Origin: Emergencia sp. 1XD21-10
GTDB taxonomy: Bacteria; Bacillota; Clostridia; Peptostreptococcales; Anaerovoracaceae
Direction of reading: 5' to 3'
Assembly: GCF_009936045.1 (NCBI RefSeq)
Contig: NZ_QWEQ01000022.1
Span: 1-64,000 of the forward strand
DNA length: 64,000 bases
Shown here: positions 36,119 to 44,281 of the stretch, piece by piece
Position numbering within the stretch: the first letter of the stretch is position 1
Layout: every line of letters starts with the position of its first letter
Program-made: the position numbers and the translations under genes
Notes under the pieces: generated by a model
Seen by the model: the letters and a program-made list of their open reading frames with translations, nothing else
Databases searched by the model: none
What the model was told of the DNA's origin: nothing

Positions 36119-36795
36119 TGAGAATTGTTGCAAGAGAAGTAAATAACAGCAAGAAAGAACTGGACTTTGACTGGCTGCCGCTGGAAATCAAAGACAGCGG
36201 CGGCGATATAAGTTTTGCCAGCTATAATCTTTTGGACAGAGGTGAAATCGTAAGACCCGGCGGCAAAGGTCTGCGGCGTATCTCGTGGGAAGGACGTTTT
36301 CCGGGGGAAAGCAGAAAGGATCTGTCTATGCTGGCAGGGCCGTGGCGCGATCCGATGGAATGTGACGAGCTTTTGCGTAGATGGCGTGATAAAGGCAAGA
36401 GAATTAGCCTGACCATAGAAGGAACCAATATTTCAAAATTCCAGTGCTATGTCAGTCAGTACTCGTCTTCCTATGCGGGCGGACTGGGCGACCTTGAGTA
36501 TTCCGTCGAATGGATTGCCTACAAGCCAGTTTCTGTTACCGTAAAACCTAAGGCAAAAAAGAGCAAGAGCGGCAAGACTCGCCCGTCGAAAAGCTTTACG
36601 AAGTATACCGTAAAAAGCGGAGACACCCTCTGGGGTATTGCAGAAGCAAAATTAGGAAATGGAAACAGATACAAAGAGATTTATAATCTCAATGAAAAGG
36701 CAATAGAGGATGCGGCGAAAAAGCATAAGTTCAGTTCCTCAAACCACGGCGACCGTATCTGGCCGGGGCTGGTACTGAAATTACCGAAGAAATAA
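36115..36795 (+). CDS. xkdP: LysM-containing baseplate protein (XkdP-like)
   Basis: The 226-residue protein has an N-terminal domain of about 145 residues, a basic linker (KPKAKKSKSGKTRPSKS) and a C-terminal LysM motif (KYTVKSGDTLWGIAEAKLGN). This is the XkdP layout. It joins the tube end to the baseplate hub and may touch peptidoglycan. It overlaps the tape measure stop by 4 bp. Confidence 0.9.
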   Translation: MMRIVAREVNNSKKELDFDWLPLEIKDSGGDISFASYNLLDRGEIVRPGGKGLRRISWEGRFPGESRKDLSMLAGPWRDPMECDELLRRWRDKGKRISLTIEGTNISKFQCYVSQYSSSYAGGLGDLEYSVEWIAYKPVSVTVKPKAKKSKSGKTRPSKSFTKYTVKSGDTLWGIAEAKLGNGNRYKEIYNLNEKAIEDAAKKHKFSSSNHGDRIWPGLVLKLPKK

Positions 36796-36807
36796 GGAGG
36801 GAGCAAA

Positions 36808-37827
36808 ATGAATTATGAGATACCGACATATAAGGTCGTGGTTAAATCGCCGGATGGCAAGACCTTTGATACAGCAGGAATTATAACAGGACTGACGCTG
36901 ACCGAGTCCAAAAGCCAGCTGGCGCAGCGGGCGACAATCAGAATGTTTAATAGATATATTAGCAAACACGGATATCCCAGTAACCTTTTTCCTGTGAGAA
37001 GCCGTGTTTTTATTTACGCAAAAGGCGGTGGAAAAACGAAGCGAGAGGAGGTCTTTCGTGGCTACGTGTGGGACACCGATTATAGCCTGGGAAATGGAAC
37101 CCAGCTGACCCTGACCTGCTACGACAATATGATTTACTTTATGAACTCCCAGATTTTGACTTACTTTTCCAAGGGAAAATCCACCAAGGAGATTGTAAAG
37201 ACCCTGATGGAAAGGCGGGGCGTGAAGCTGACCTATAACTACAGCAGTATCACCCATCCCAAACTGCCGCTGTCCGGAACCCTTGCTGACGTGCTGACTT
37301 CTGAACTTCTCGATGAGGTGCAGAAAAAGAAGGGCGTAAAGTATGTGGTTAAAAGCAAAAAAGGAAAGATTTATATCGACAAGCAGGGAAGCAATGAGAA
37401 GGCGTACTGCATTTCCCGCGGGTCGCAGAGTATTATGCAAAGCTATAACAGGTCTGTCACCATGGATGGCATGGTAACAAGCGTAATAATTGCCGGAAAA
37501 AGCGATGAAAACGGAAAGCGCAAGATAGAGGAGCGGGTTGATAAAAACAGGAAGACCTATGGCACTTTAGCAAAGATCATTTATAAGGATGAGGATACGA
37601 AGCTTTCCGAGGTGAAGAAAGAAGCGAACTACATTCTGGACGAAAATGCGACGCCGCAGCGGGAGTATGAGGTGACTGCGCTGGATGTTCCGTGGATTCG
37701 CAAAGGAGATCGGGTACGGATTGAGTTCAACAAGGGTACATATCACGACTGTGTTGTCAACGAAATTACCCATAACTGCGATCAGGCAACTATGACCCTG
37801 AATGTACGACGTATGAAGAAAAAATAA
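36808..37827 (+). CDS. xkdQ: Baseplate hub protein (XkdQ-like)
   Basis: The 339-residue protein starts behind AAGGAGG and shows the XkdQ family pattern (VVVKSPDGKTFDTAGIITGL, RVFIYAKGGG, YDNMIYFMNSQ, KGDRVRIEF). Family members resemble the gp27/gpD hub that joins tube and spike. It is the last gene before an internal promoter-like motif. Confidence 0.88.
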   Translation: MNYEIPTYKVVVKSPDGKTFDTAGIITGLTLTESKSQLAQRATIRMFNRYISKHGYPSNLFPVRSRVFIYAKGGGKTKREEVFRGYVWDTDYSLGNGTQLTLTCYDNMIYFMNSQILTYFSKGKSTKEIVKTLMERRGVKLTYNYSSITHPKLPLSGTLADVLTSELLDEVQKKKGVKYVVKSKKGKIYIDKQGSNEKAYCISRGSQSIMQSYNRSVTMDGMVTSVIIAGKSDENGKRKIEERVDKNRKTYGTLAKIIYKDEDTKLSEVKKEANYILDENATPQREYEVTALDVPWIRKGDRVRIEFNKGTYHDCVVNEITHNCDQATMTLNVRRMKKK

Positions 37828-37849
37828 GGACAGGGCAACACTGTGCAAA

Positions 37850-37887
37850 AGGGGCTAAAAAAACTGATAGAATGTGTATAGTGAAAA
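37850..37887 (+). promoter_or_regulatory. Late promoter candidate 2
   Basis: ATGTGTATAGTGAAAA at 37872-37887 aligns without gaps to the motif before the first late gene, with TATAGT as the -10 and the same upstream AGGG and AAAA positions. It would raise baseplate gene expression. Confidence 0.45.
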
Positions 37888-37914
37888 CGTATAGAGATAC
37901 TGCCGTGTTAGCGT

Positions 37915-37947
37915 AAACTGCCCCATTTTGAGAAAAAAGGGCAGTTT
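37915..37947 (+). terminator. Attenuator-like hairpin before the DUF2577 gene
   Basis: The 9-bp perfect arms AAACTGCCC and GGGCAGTTT lie just behind late promoter candidate 2, with a short T tract. Confidence 0.5.
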
Positions 37948-37980
37948 TAAGAGGTTTTTCGAATAAAAAGGAGGGGTTAT

Positions 37981-38280
37981 ATGGCAAGCAATATTGAAAA
38001 GCTGGGAGAGACTCTGCAGGGCAGAATGCGGAGTGTGAAGCAGTCCGGCAGCAGCACACTGCTGGAACTTGCAGAAATAGGGTCGGGCGGAGCGCTTTTG
38101 CCTGATGTGTCACCGGGACCGATTCCTGCGGGTGAGTATTCCATTTGCAGAGCTGTATCAGGTAAAGTGACAGCGGATTTTCGCTACGAGAAATTGAAAG
38201 CCGGCGACCGGGTTTTGCTCTGCTGGTGCGGGCGCGAGCCGGTTGTCATTGATGTAATTGCAAAGGAAGGAGGTGAATAA
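37981..38280 (+). CDS. xkdR: DUF2577 baseplate protein (XkdR-like)
   Basis: The 99-residue protein is of DUF2577 type (TLLELAEIGSGGALLPDVSP, LKAGDRVLLCW), which resembles the small OB-fold spike or hub components of contractile tails. It lies between the hub and DUF2634 genes as in PBSX. Confidence 0.82.
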   Translation: MASNIEKLGETLQGRMRSVKQSGSSTLLELAEIGSGGALLPDVSPGPIPAGEYSICRAVSGKVTADFRYEKLKAGDRVLLCWCGREPVVIDVIAKEGGE

Positions 38281-38281
38281 T

Positions 38282-38740
38282 GTGGAGGACGAATATTTAT
38301 TCCCAGAGGATTTGGAAGAGATAGAACCAGATGAAGATGTGCTGGAATCAGGTGAAGCGGCAGGCTATGTGGGAGCACCTGCTTTTGATGGAGACTTTGT
38401 CAGGGATGGAAAAAATTGCGTGCAGGCAGCAAGTCCTATGGATGCGTGGAAACAGTGGTGCGTTAACTGCCTATCCATGGAGCGGTATGCAAGTCCCTTG
38501 TATTCTTCGGATTTTGGCATTTCTCTGACAGAGATTTTGCAGGCGGATACCAGAGCTGAGGCAGAGGCGATGTTTCGGGCAGAAGCAAAGGAAGCCCTGG
38601 AAGCAGACCCTTATGGCAGGACTGACTATGTCGGGGAGATTACCTTTGACTGGGGCAGTGACAGCGTAAAAGTAACAGTAGAAGTGGTTGGCATTGATGG
38701 TGCTGCCATAGATTTTGAAGTGAATTTGGAAGGAAGGTGA
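38282..38740 (+). CDS. xkdS: DUF2634 baseplate wedge protein (XkdS-like)
   Basis: I start at the GTG behind AAGGAAGGAGGTG; the frame upstream of it has no usable start. The 152-residue protein has the gp25-like wedge core (WKQWCVNCLSMERYASPLYS). It precedes the baseplate J gene as usual. Confidence 0.82.
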   Translation: MEDEYLFPEDLEEIEPDEDVLESGEAAGYVGAPAFDGDFVRDGKNCVQAASPMDAWKQWCVNCLSMERYASPLYSSDFGISLTEILQADTRAEAEAMFRAEAKEALEADPYGRTDYVGEITFDWGSDSVKVTVEVVGIDGAAIDFEVNLEGR

Positions 38741-38745
38741 GAAAG

Positions 38746-39897
38746 ATGGCAGAAGAATGGACTATGCCGGAATTTCTAAACAGAGATTTTGAAGAAATTA
38801 TGGAAGAGATGACCGCAGATTTGCCGGAGGATATTGATGTGAGCGAGGGCAGTCACCCGTACAACCTCCTTGCGCCTACGGCAAAGCAGGAAGCGTATTT
38901 TGCGCAGTTTATCCTGGCAGAAGCGATGAAAAGAATCTTTCCACAGTTTTGCGAAGGAGAACCGGAATATGTGGACTATCATGGACAGGTAAACGGGATG
39001 AGCAGAAAGGCGGCTGCTTATGCAGAGGCGGAGCTTTCCGTGACGGGCACAGCAGAAGCGGTAATCCCTGCAGGAACGGTTTTTACAACAGCCAGTGTCA
39101 ATGATGCGGCGTCGGTGAGTTTTGTTTCTGCGGAAGCTGTGACGCTGGATGAGAACGGCTGCGGACGAGTTACCGTAAGGGCAGAAGCGCCGGGAGCAGG
39201 CGGAAATGTAGGCGCAAACACGATTATCCTGCAGGAAAGCCCTATTGACGGGATTTCTGCAGTGACAAATCCAGAAGCTGCAAAAGGTGGAACCGATGAG
39301 GAAAGCGACGCAAGCTTTATAGCGAGGATTATGGAATACGAAAAAATGCAGGGTCTTTCCTTTGTAGGAAATACCAGCGATTACAAGCGCTGGGCGGAGG
39401 AAGTGGACGGCACGGGAACAGCCGTGGTGGTGCCGCCTTCGGAAGACGATGATTCGGGGCTTGTGACGATCGTGCTGACAGACAGTCAGGGGAATCCCGC
39501 AGCGGAGAGCCTTTGCAAAAAAGTCTATGACTATATTGTAAGTCCTGATGAGCCGGAAAGGCGTAAAGCGCCAATTAACGGCGCTGTGCTTTCTGTAGTG
39601 CCGCCGATGATTTTGCCGGTGCATATTTCAGCGACGGTAAATCTGATGGAGGGTGTATCTTTGGAAGCAGTTAAAAGTGCTTTTGCAGAAAAGATAAGAA
39701 GATATTTGGCAGAAGTGCCTTTGGAAAAGGAAATCCGCTATACGCGTATTGGGGCATTGCTTTCGGAAACCCAGGGCGTGAAGGATTACGATTATGGAAG
39801 TCTTCTTGTAAACGATGGCCGCAGCAATATTGCTGTAGAAGTCAATCAGTTCCCGCAAATTGAGCAAGACGGTATTTCCCTTGCAGAAAGGCGCTAG
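38746..39897 (+). CDS. xkdT: Baseplate J-like wedge protein (XkdT-like)
   Basis: The ATG at 38746, behind AAGGAAGG, gives 383 residues. The baseplate J hallmarks are PEFLNRDFEEIMEEM, IPAGTVFTTA, GAGGNVGANTI and GGTDEESDASFIARI. The protein forms the wedge arms that trigger sheath contraction and carry fibres. Confidence 0.92.
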   Translation: MAEEWTMPEFLNRDFEEIMEEMTADLPEDIDVSEGSHPYNLLAPTAKQEAYFAQFILAEAMKRIFPQFCEGEPEYVDYHGQVNGMSRKAAAYAEAELSVTGTAEAVIPAGTVFTTASVNDAASVSFVSAEAVTLDENGCGRVTVRAEAPGAGGNVGANTIILQESPIDGISAVTNPEAAKGGTDEESDASFIARIMEYEKMQGLSFVGNTSDYKRWAEEVDGTGTAVVVPPSEDDDSGLVTIVLTDSQGNPAAESLCKKVYDYIVSPDEPERRKAPINGAVLSVVPPMILPVHISATVNLMEGVSLEAVKSAFAEKIRRYLAEVPLEKEIRYTRIGALLSETQGVKDYDYGSLLVNDGRSNIAVEVNQFPQIEQDGISLAERR

Positions 39898-39905
39898 GTG
39901 ACAGG

Positions 39906-40487
39906 ATGGAATATTACAGCAGTGAGAGAATTGAAGAGATTTTGAAAAGCGATAAGGCGCGGGAAATTCTCGGCTGGTTTCCGCCGGTATACAGCGATGC
40001 CTATGTATTTTTGTGGCTTTTGGAGGAGGTGGGCATGAGTCTTTCTCGTCTGGAACAGTGGGCGAGAGAGTTTGCTGAACAGGTTATGCCCCAGACGGCT
40101 ACCTGGTCGCTGCCTTACTGGGAAGAGCGATACGGAATTTTGCCCGATGAAAAACTGAGTCTCTCTCAGCGGCGAAATCAGATTGTGAACAGGCGCAGAA
40201 CCCGTGCGCCGATGCCGCCTGCCAAGGCAATAGAAATCGTTGAAAATTTAACCGGCGTGGATGTGCGCATTGAAGAAAATACGGGAAAAAACAAGTTTAC
40301 TGTGATGTTTGGCGATGTAGTGCCGCAAGACGTCATAGCAGCAGTGAGACGGGAACTGAATATACTGAAACCCGCCCATTTGATTTATGAAATAGTCACT
40401 TCGATTTTTTATGAAATGGTGACAGCAAGATATCTGGCAGCAAAAGCCGGAGTATTTAAAATGTATGAGGTAAAGGAGGAAGAATAA
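39906..40487 (+). CDS. xkdU: DUF2313 tail protein (YmfQ/XkdU-like)
   Basis: The 193-residue protein has the DUF2313 pattern (LEEVGMSLSRLEQWAREFAE, WSLPYWEERYGI, LSQRRNQIVNRRRTRAPMPP). The family belongs to the gpI-type proteins that link wedge and fibre. It abuts the next gene. Confidence 0.88.
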   Translation: MEYYSSERIEEILKSDKAREILGWFPPVYSDAYVFLWLLEEVGMSLSRLEQWAREFAEQVMPQTATWSLPYWEERYGILPDEKLSLSQRRNQIVNRRRTRAPMPPAKAIEIVENLTGVDVRIEENTGKNKFTVMFGDVVPQDVIAAVRRELNILKPAHLIYEIVTSIFYEMVTARYLAAKAGVFKMYEVKEEE

Positions 40488-41282
40488 ATGGCAACATGGA
40501 CAAATTTTTGTAGAACCCAGCAGGGAAAAGCGCTGGATATGAAGCTGATTAGCAAGGAGCAGCCTCTTCGGCTTACGAAGGCGATAGCAGGCGCTGGGCG
40601 CATTGATTCAGCGCAGCTTGTTTCGCTGGTTCAGCAGCCGGAGCCGAAGCAGCAGCTGGTTTTACTGGACAAGGAAACGAATACTGACGCAGCCGAAATT
40701 ACTCTGCCCGTTTTGCTTACTAATAAAGGGCTTACAGAGTCTTACCATATGCAGACTCTGGGGATCTATGCACAGGATCCGGACCTTGGAGAAATTCTCT
40801 ACATGGTCAGTCAGACTTTAGCGGAGGAAGGTGAAGAAATTCCGACAGAAGCACAACAGCCGGCATTTTCTATTCAGTGGAATCTTTGTATAAAGGTGTC
40901 GGATACGGAAAACGTGACCGTAGAAGTGCCGCAGGCGGGAGTTTTGACCGAACTTGCCGCAGACAGACGGTATGCGAAGGCGGCTGATTTTGCGGAGCTT
41001 GCGGAAAGTGTCGCAGGTAAGGCCGAAAAGTCTGCAGTTGTACTGGGTGTGGTGAGAGCGCAAAGCTGGGATCAGACGGACAAAACCTACAGCTTTGAGA
41101 CCGAGTATCCGGCAGGTTCTTATGATCTTGCAGTGGAGCCGGACAGCAGCTGCTCAGAAGAACAGCTTGAAGCGTGGGGCAGTGCGAAGGTTGTAGGTAG
41201 TGTATCTGCAAATGTATTAAAAGCATTTGGAGATGTGCCGGCAGTGGATGTGCCGGTGATTATGGAGGTGAAGAGGAAATGA
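40488..41282 (+). CDS. Tail fibre protein, N-terminal attachment type
   Basis: The 264-residue protein has the XkdV/tail-fibre N terminus (TNFCRTQQGKALDMKLISKE) and a domain with IYAQDPDLGEILYMVSQTL that docks to the baseplate. A short helical piece (ADFAELAESVAGKAEKSAVV) may form a trimeric coiled coil before a small C-terminal domain. It overlaps the next gene by 4 bp. Confidence 0.8.
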   Translation: MATWTNFCRTQQGKALDMKLISKEQPLRLTKAIAGAGRIDSAQLVSLVQQPEPKQQLVLLDKETNTDAAEITLPVLLTNKGLTESYHMQTLGIYAQDPDLGEILYMVSQTLAEEGEEIPTEAQQPAFSIQWNLCIKVSDTENVTVEVPQAGVLTELAADRRYAKAADFAELAESVAGKAEKSAVVLGVVRAQSWDQTDKTYSFETEYPAGSYDLAVEPDSSCSEEQLEAWGSAKVVGSVSANVLKAFGDVPAVDVPVIMEVKRK

Positions 41283-43357
41283 GTATTAGTGTGAAGAATA
41301 CTGGCGGGGGAAGCGGCAGCAGTTTTCCTAATGGGACTAAATGGACGCAGAGTAATATAAAACCTATTGGCAAATTCGTTAATTATAATAATTTATGGGT
41401 ATTGTCCAGCGATGGTTTTATGTATTCAGAAGATGGAAAAACTTGGATACAAAGCAACATTACTGGAGTTAATTTTGATTCTATCTATTATAACGGTGAA
41501 ATTTGGGTTATTGGTAGTACTGAACATGGCCTTTATTATTCAACCGATGGTAAGACATGGACACAAAGTAATGTGACCAATAATAGTTTTATGACTATAT
41601 ACTACGCAAATGATATTTGGATAGCGGGGAGTCAGTATGCTTCAATGTATTACTCCTTAGATGGCAAATATTGGATTCAATGTAGCGGAGTAGACGAAGA
41701 CTATTTTAATGATATATATTATAATAATGATATATGGATTGTAAGTGGTGCAAATGGGCTATATTACTCAACAGATGGTAAATTATGGACGAAAAATACA
41801 GAAATCCATAATTCTTCAAAAATATATTATTATAATTCAATATGGAATATAACTTGTACTAATGGGCTGTATTACTCAGAAGATGGAAAAGCTTGGACAA
41901 AAAGTAATATAACATTTGGAGATGTTAAAGGTATAAAATGTAATAATAATATTTTTATTCTATATTCTGATTATTATGGGTTGTATTACTCAACAGATGG
42001 AAAAACTTGGACAAGAAGCAATATTACTAGTGGATTTTTCAATTTTGTAGATTACAATGACGATGTTTGGGTTGCCGGCGGTTCAGATGGTTTATATTAT
42101 TCAGACGATGGAAAGGTTTGGACGCAAAGTAATATAACCGACAAAAATTTTATGAGTATATGTTATAAAAACGATATTTGGGTCGCTGGGAGTAATAGTG
42201 GCCTTTATTATTCTATTAACGGAAGAGATTGGCAAAGCGATGTATCTAGTGGAAATTTTAGCAACATACAGTACTCTGATGGTATATGGGTTATTGGAGG
42301 TAACGGATTATATTATTCTGAGGACGATTGTAGGCATATTACAAATATTTTTATTTCTACTGGAGAATCTATTAAATTTTATAATGCTAATGGTACATGC
42401 GTGATTACAACTCATGATGGAGTATGCTATACAAAAGATGGAAAAATATGGAATCAAAGTGATATAACTGGTTCTTATTTTAATTTTATAGATTATATTA
42501 ATAGATTATGGTTATGCGGTAGTTTATACAATGGTCTTTATTATTCAGAAGATAATTGTAAGACATGGACTAAAAGCAATTTAACCACCGGGGTTAATTG
42601 TGTATACAGCGCTAACAATTTATATGTTGCTGCTGTCAGTTATAGCGGTCTTTATTATTCATCAGATGGTAAGTCATGGACTAAATCAAATATAACTTCT
42701 GGTGAATTTTCCTCTGTCTATAATTGTAATGGTATATGGGTAGCATGTAGCAATAGTGGCCTTAATTATTCATTGGATGGTAAGTCATGGACTAAATCAA
42801 ATATAGATAGTGGATATTTTCATAAGGCATATTTTGCAAATGGCATCTGGGTTGCTGGAAGCGGTAAGGGCTTATATTATTCATTAGACGGAAAAAACTG
42901 GACTCAATCAAATATAACTTCTGCCAATTTTTCTTCTGTCTATAATTGTAATGGTATATGGATAACAGCTAATGATCTTAACACCGGGGTATATTATTCA
43001 TTAGATGGACAGACCTGGACTCAATCAAATATAGACAGTGGATATTTTTATAGTATATATTATAAAAATGATATTTGGGTTATGGGACATTCTACTGGTT
43101 TATACTATTCATTAGATGGAAAAACCTGGAGTCAATCAAATGTAACTGGAATAAATTGTTTTGAAATTCAAAATTCAAATGGTATATGGATAGCAGGTTG
43201 CGATACTGGTTTATACTATTCATTAGACGGAAAAAATTGGACTCAATCAAATATAGACAGCGGACATTTTAATTATCTATGTTGTAATGATAATATATGG
43301 ATCGCTTATAATGGAAAATATTCGTATTATTCAGTAACATGGGAACCATCTAGTTAA
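41279..43357 (+). CDS. Repeat-built receptor-binding candidate (Asp-box-like beta repeats)
   Basis: The 692-residue protein is a chain of about 18 repeats of 37-40 residues. Each contains a GLYYSTDGKTWTQSN motif followed by ITSGxF and a (Y/N)xNDIWVAG strand. The STDGKTW core resembles the Asp-box of BNR repeats, so beta-propellers or a beta-solenoid are likely. The first 15 residues are Gly/Ser-rich. From about codon 15 on the DNA is far more AT-rich than the baseplate genes. The last six repeats are nearly identical at DNA level. Its place after the fibre gene suggests target recognition. Confidence 0.7.
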   Translation: MSISVKNTGGGSGSSFPNGTKWTQSNIKPIGKFVNYNNLWVLSSDGFMYSEDGKTWIQSNITGVNFDSIYYNGEIWVIGSTEHGLYYSTDGKTWTQSNVTNNSFMTIYYANDIWIAGSQYASMYYSLDGKYWIQCSGVDEDYFNDIYYNNDIWIVSGANGLYYSTDGKLWTKNTEIHNSSKIYYYNSIWNITCTNGLYYSEDGKAWTKSNITFGDVKGIKCNNNIFILYSDYYGLYYSTDGKTWTRSNITSGFFNFVDYNDDVWVAGGSDGLYYSDDGKVWTQSNITDKNFMSICYKNDIWVAGSNSGLYYSINGRDWQSDVSSGNFSNIQYSDGIWVIGGNGLYYSEDDCRHITNIFISTGESIKFYNANGTCVITTHDGVCYTKDGKIWNQSDITGSYFNFIDYINRLWLCGSLYNGLYYSEDNCKTWTKSNLTTGVNCVYSANNLYVAAVSYSGLYYSSDGKSWTKSNITSGEFSSVYNCNGIWVACSNSGLNYSLDGKSWTKSNIDSGYFHKAYFANGIWVAGSGKGLYYSLDGKNWTQSNITSANFSSVYNCNGIWITANDLNTGVYYSLDGQTWTQSNIDSGYFYSIYYKNDIWVMGHSTGLYYSLDGKTWSQSNVTGINCFEIQNSNGIWIAGCDTGLYYSLDGKNWTQSNIDSGHFNYLCCNDNIWIAYNGKYSYYSVTWEPSS

Positions 43358-43454
43358 AGGCGGATATAAAATGAATTACAAGCATTATCAAAAAAGTTGA
43401 TATGACAGGGATAGAAAGTCTATGGAAAAAAGTAACAAAGTAAAGGAGGTACAT

Positions 43455-43727
43455 ATGACAGAGATTATGACAGCTGCAATCACCGCAACGGGACTAATTA
43501 TCGTGCAGCTAATCGTATCCAGCCGGCAGCAGCGGGCGCAGGACATTAAGGTTGATGCGGCACTGAGCGAGGTAAGAAAAGACATCCAGCGCCTTGAAGA
43601 AAAGCAGGACAAGCATAACAATCTTATTGAGCGCACCGCAGTGCTGGAACGGGATGTGAAAACTGTTTTCAAGCGGGTTGATGAGAATAAGGCAGAAATT
43701 GCATATTTAGAACATAAAGGAAAGTAG
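43455..43727 (+). CDS. Membrane-anchored coiled-coil lysis protein (XhlA-like)
   Basis: The ATG at 43455 behind AAAGGAGG gives 90 residues: one N-terminal membrane helix (IMTAAITATGLIIVQLIV) and a long charged coiled coil. This matches XhlA-type proteins of PBSX, which assist the holin in lysis. It is 5 bp from the holin gene. Confidence 0.75.
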   Translation: MTEIMTAAITATGLIIVQLIVSSRQQRAQDIKVDAALSEVRKDIQRLEEKQDKHNNLIERTAVLERDVKTVFKRVDENKAEIAYLEHKGK

Positions 43728-43732
43728 GAGAT

Positions 43733-43933
43733 ATGAAAATGAGTAAGAAATGGCTTAAAGCAGCAGGAATCAGAGCAATTAAGACAATGGCACAGGCAGC
43801 CGTTGCCATGATCGGGACAAGCGTTGTGCTGGAAGATGTAAGCTGGCAGGTCACGGCATCATCAGCAGCGCTGGCAGGTATTTTGTCTATGCTTACCAGT
43901 GTGGCAGGATTGCCGGAAGTCGATGAAAAGTAA
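43733..43933 (+). CDS. Holin (phi-LC3/r1t type)
   Basis: The 66-residue protein has a basic start, a hydrophobic segment (AAVAMIGTSVVL), the motif VSWQVTASSAALAGILSMLT and a charged end. This is the pattern of phi-LC3-family holins, which open the membrane so that the amidase can reach the wall. Confidence 0.82.
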   Translation: MKMSKKWLKAAGIRAIKTMAQAAVAMIGTSVVLEDVSWQVTASSAALAGILSMLTSVAGLPEVDEK

Positions 43934-43939
43934 AGAACC

Positions 43940-43968
43940 TTGTTCGCAGGAACAAGGCATGGTATAAT
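43940..43968 (+). promoter_or_regulatory. Promoter of the type I toxin mRNA, copy 2
   Basis: TTGTTC, a 17-bp spacer and TATAAT, followed by ACATATAGTCAAGAGGACGA, as in copy 1 at 21824-21852. Confidence 0.7.
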
Positions 43969-44055
43969 ACATATAGTCAAGAGGACGAACTAAGAAAGCG
44001 GTTGACCTTCCCCAAAACTCGAAAGGGGTTTTGGATTTCAAGGAAGGTGATGGCA

Positions 44056-44124
44056 TGACAGAGTACATATTTGATGTAGTTTATCTGCTGATTCTTTACA
44101 GAATTGTGAAAGAAATAAAATAAC
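44056..44124 (+). CDS. Candidate type I toxin peptide, copy 2
   Basis: The 22-residue peptide MTEYIFDVVYLLILYRIVKE ends IK and has one hydrophobic helix. Its ribosome binding site AAGGAAGG is the 3' arm of a stem with ACCTTCC (44006-44012), and an inner stem CCAAAAC/GTTTTGG completes the fold. The ribosome site is therefore masked in the full transcript. The peptide differs from copy 1 but the surrounding RNA signals are conserved. It lies between the holin and amidase genes. Confidence 0.6.
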
Positions 44125-44196
44125 CGCCGATAGTTTAGCGACCTAGGCGGCTATTTTTAGCTAACATGGTTAACCGTTTTTTTCCGGTTTCCTCTT
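44117..44196 (-). ncRNA. Candidate antisense RNA antitoxin, copy 2
   Basis: The minus-strand promoter TTGCAT, 17 bp, TATATT (plus coordinates 44203-44231) is the same as in copy 1. The RNA of about 80 nt ends in a terminator with arms TAGCCGCC/GGCGGTTA and TTTTATTT. The stem again includes the toxin stop codon. Confidence 0.62.
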
Positions 44197-44250
44197 GACT
44201 CCAATATACCACGAAAAAAGAGATTATGCAATAGTCAATTTACCCTGCAC

Positions 44251-44273
44251 CCCGCAGGGCTTTTTATTTTGGA
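44251..44273 (+). terminator. Terminator of toxin mRNA copy 2, just before the amidase gene
   Basis: The perfect arms CCCTGC and GCAGGG are followed by CTTTTTATTTT, 9 bp before the amidase start. It insulates or attenuates amidase expression. Confidence 0.7.
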
Positions 44274-44281
44274 GGTGTATT

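Noticed and set aside
41279-43357. Diversity-generating retroelement variable region in the receptor-binding gene
   Set aside because: No reverse transcriptase gene or template repeat is seen nearby. The variation is in repeat units, not adenine-directed sites.
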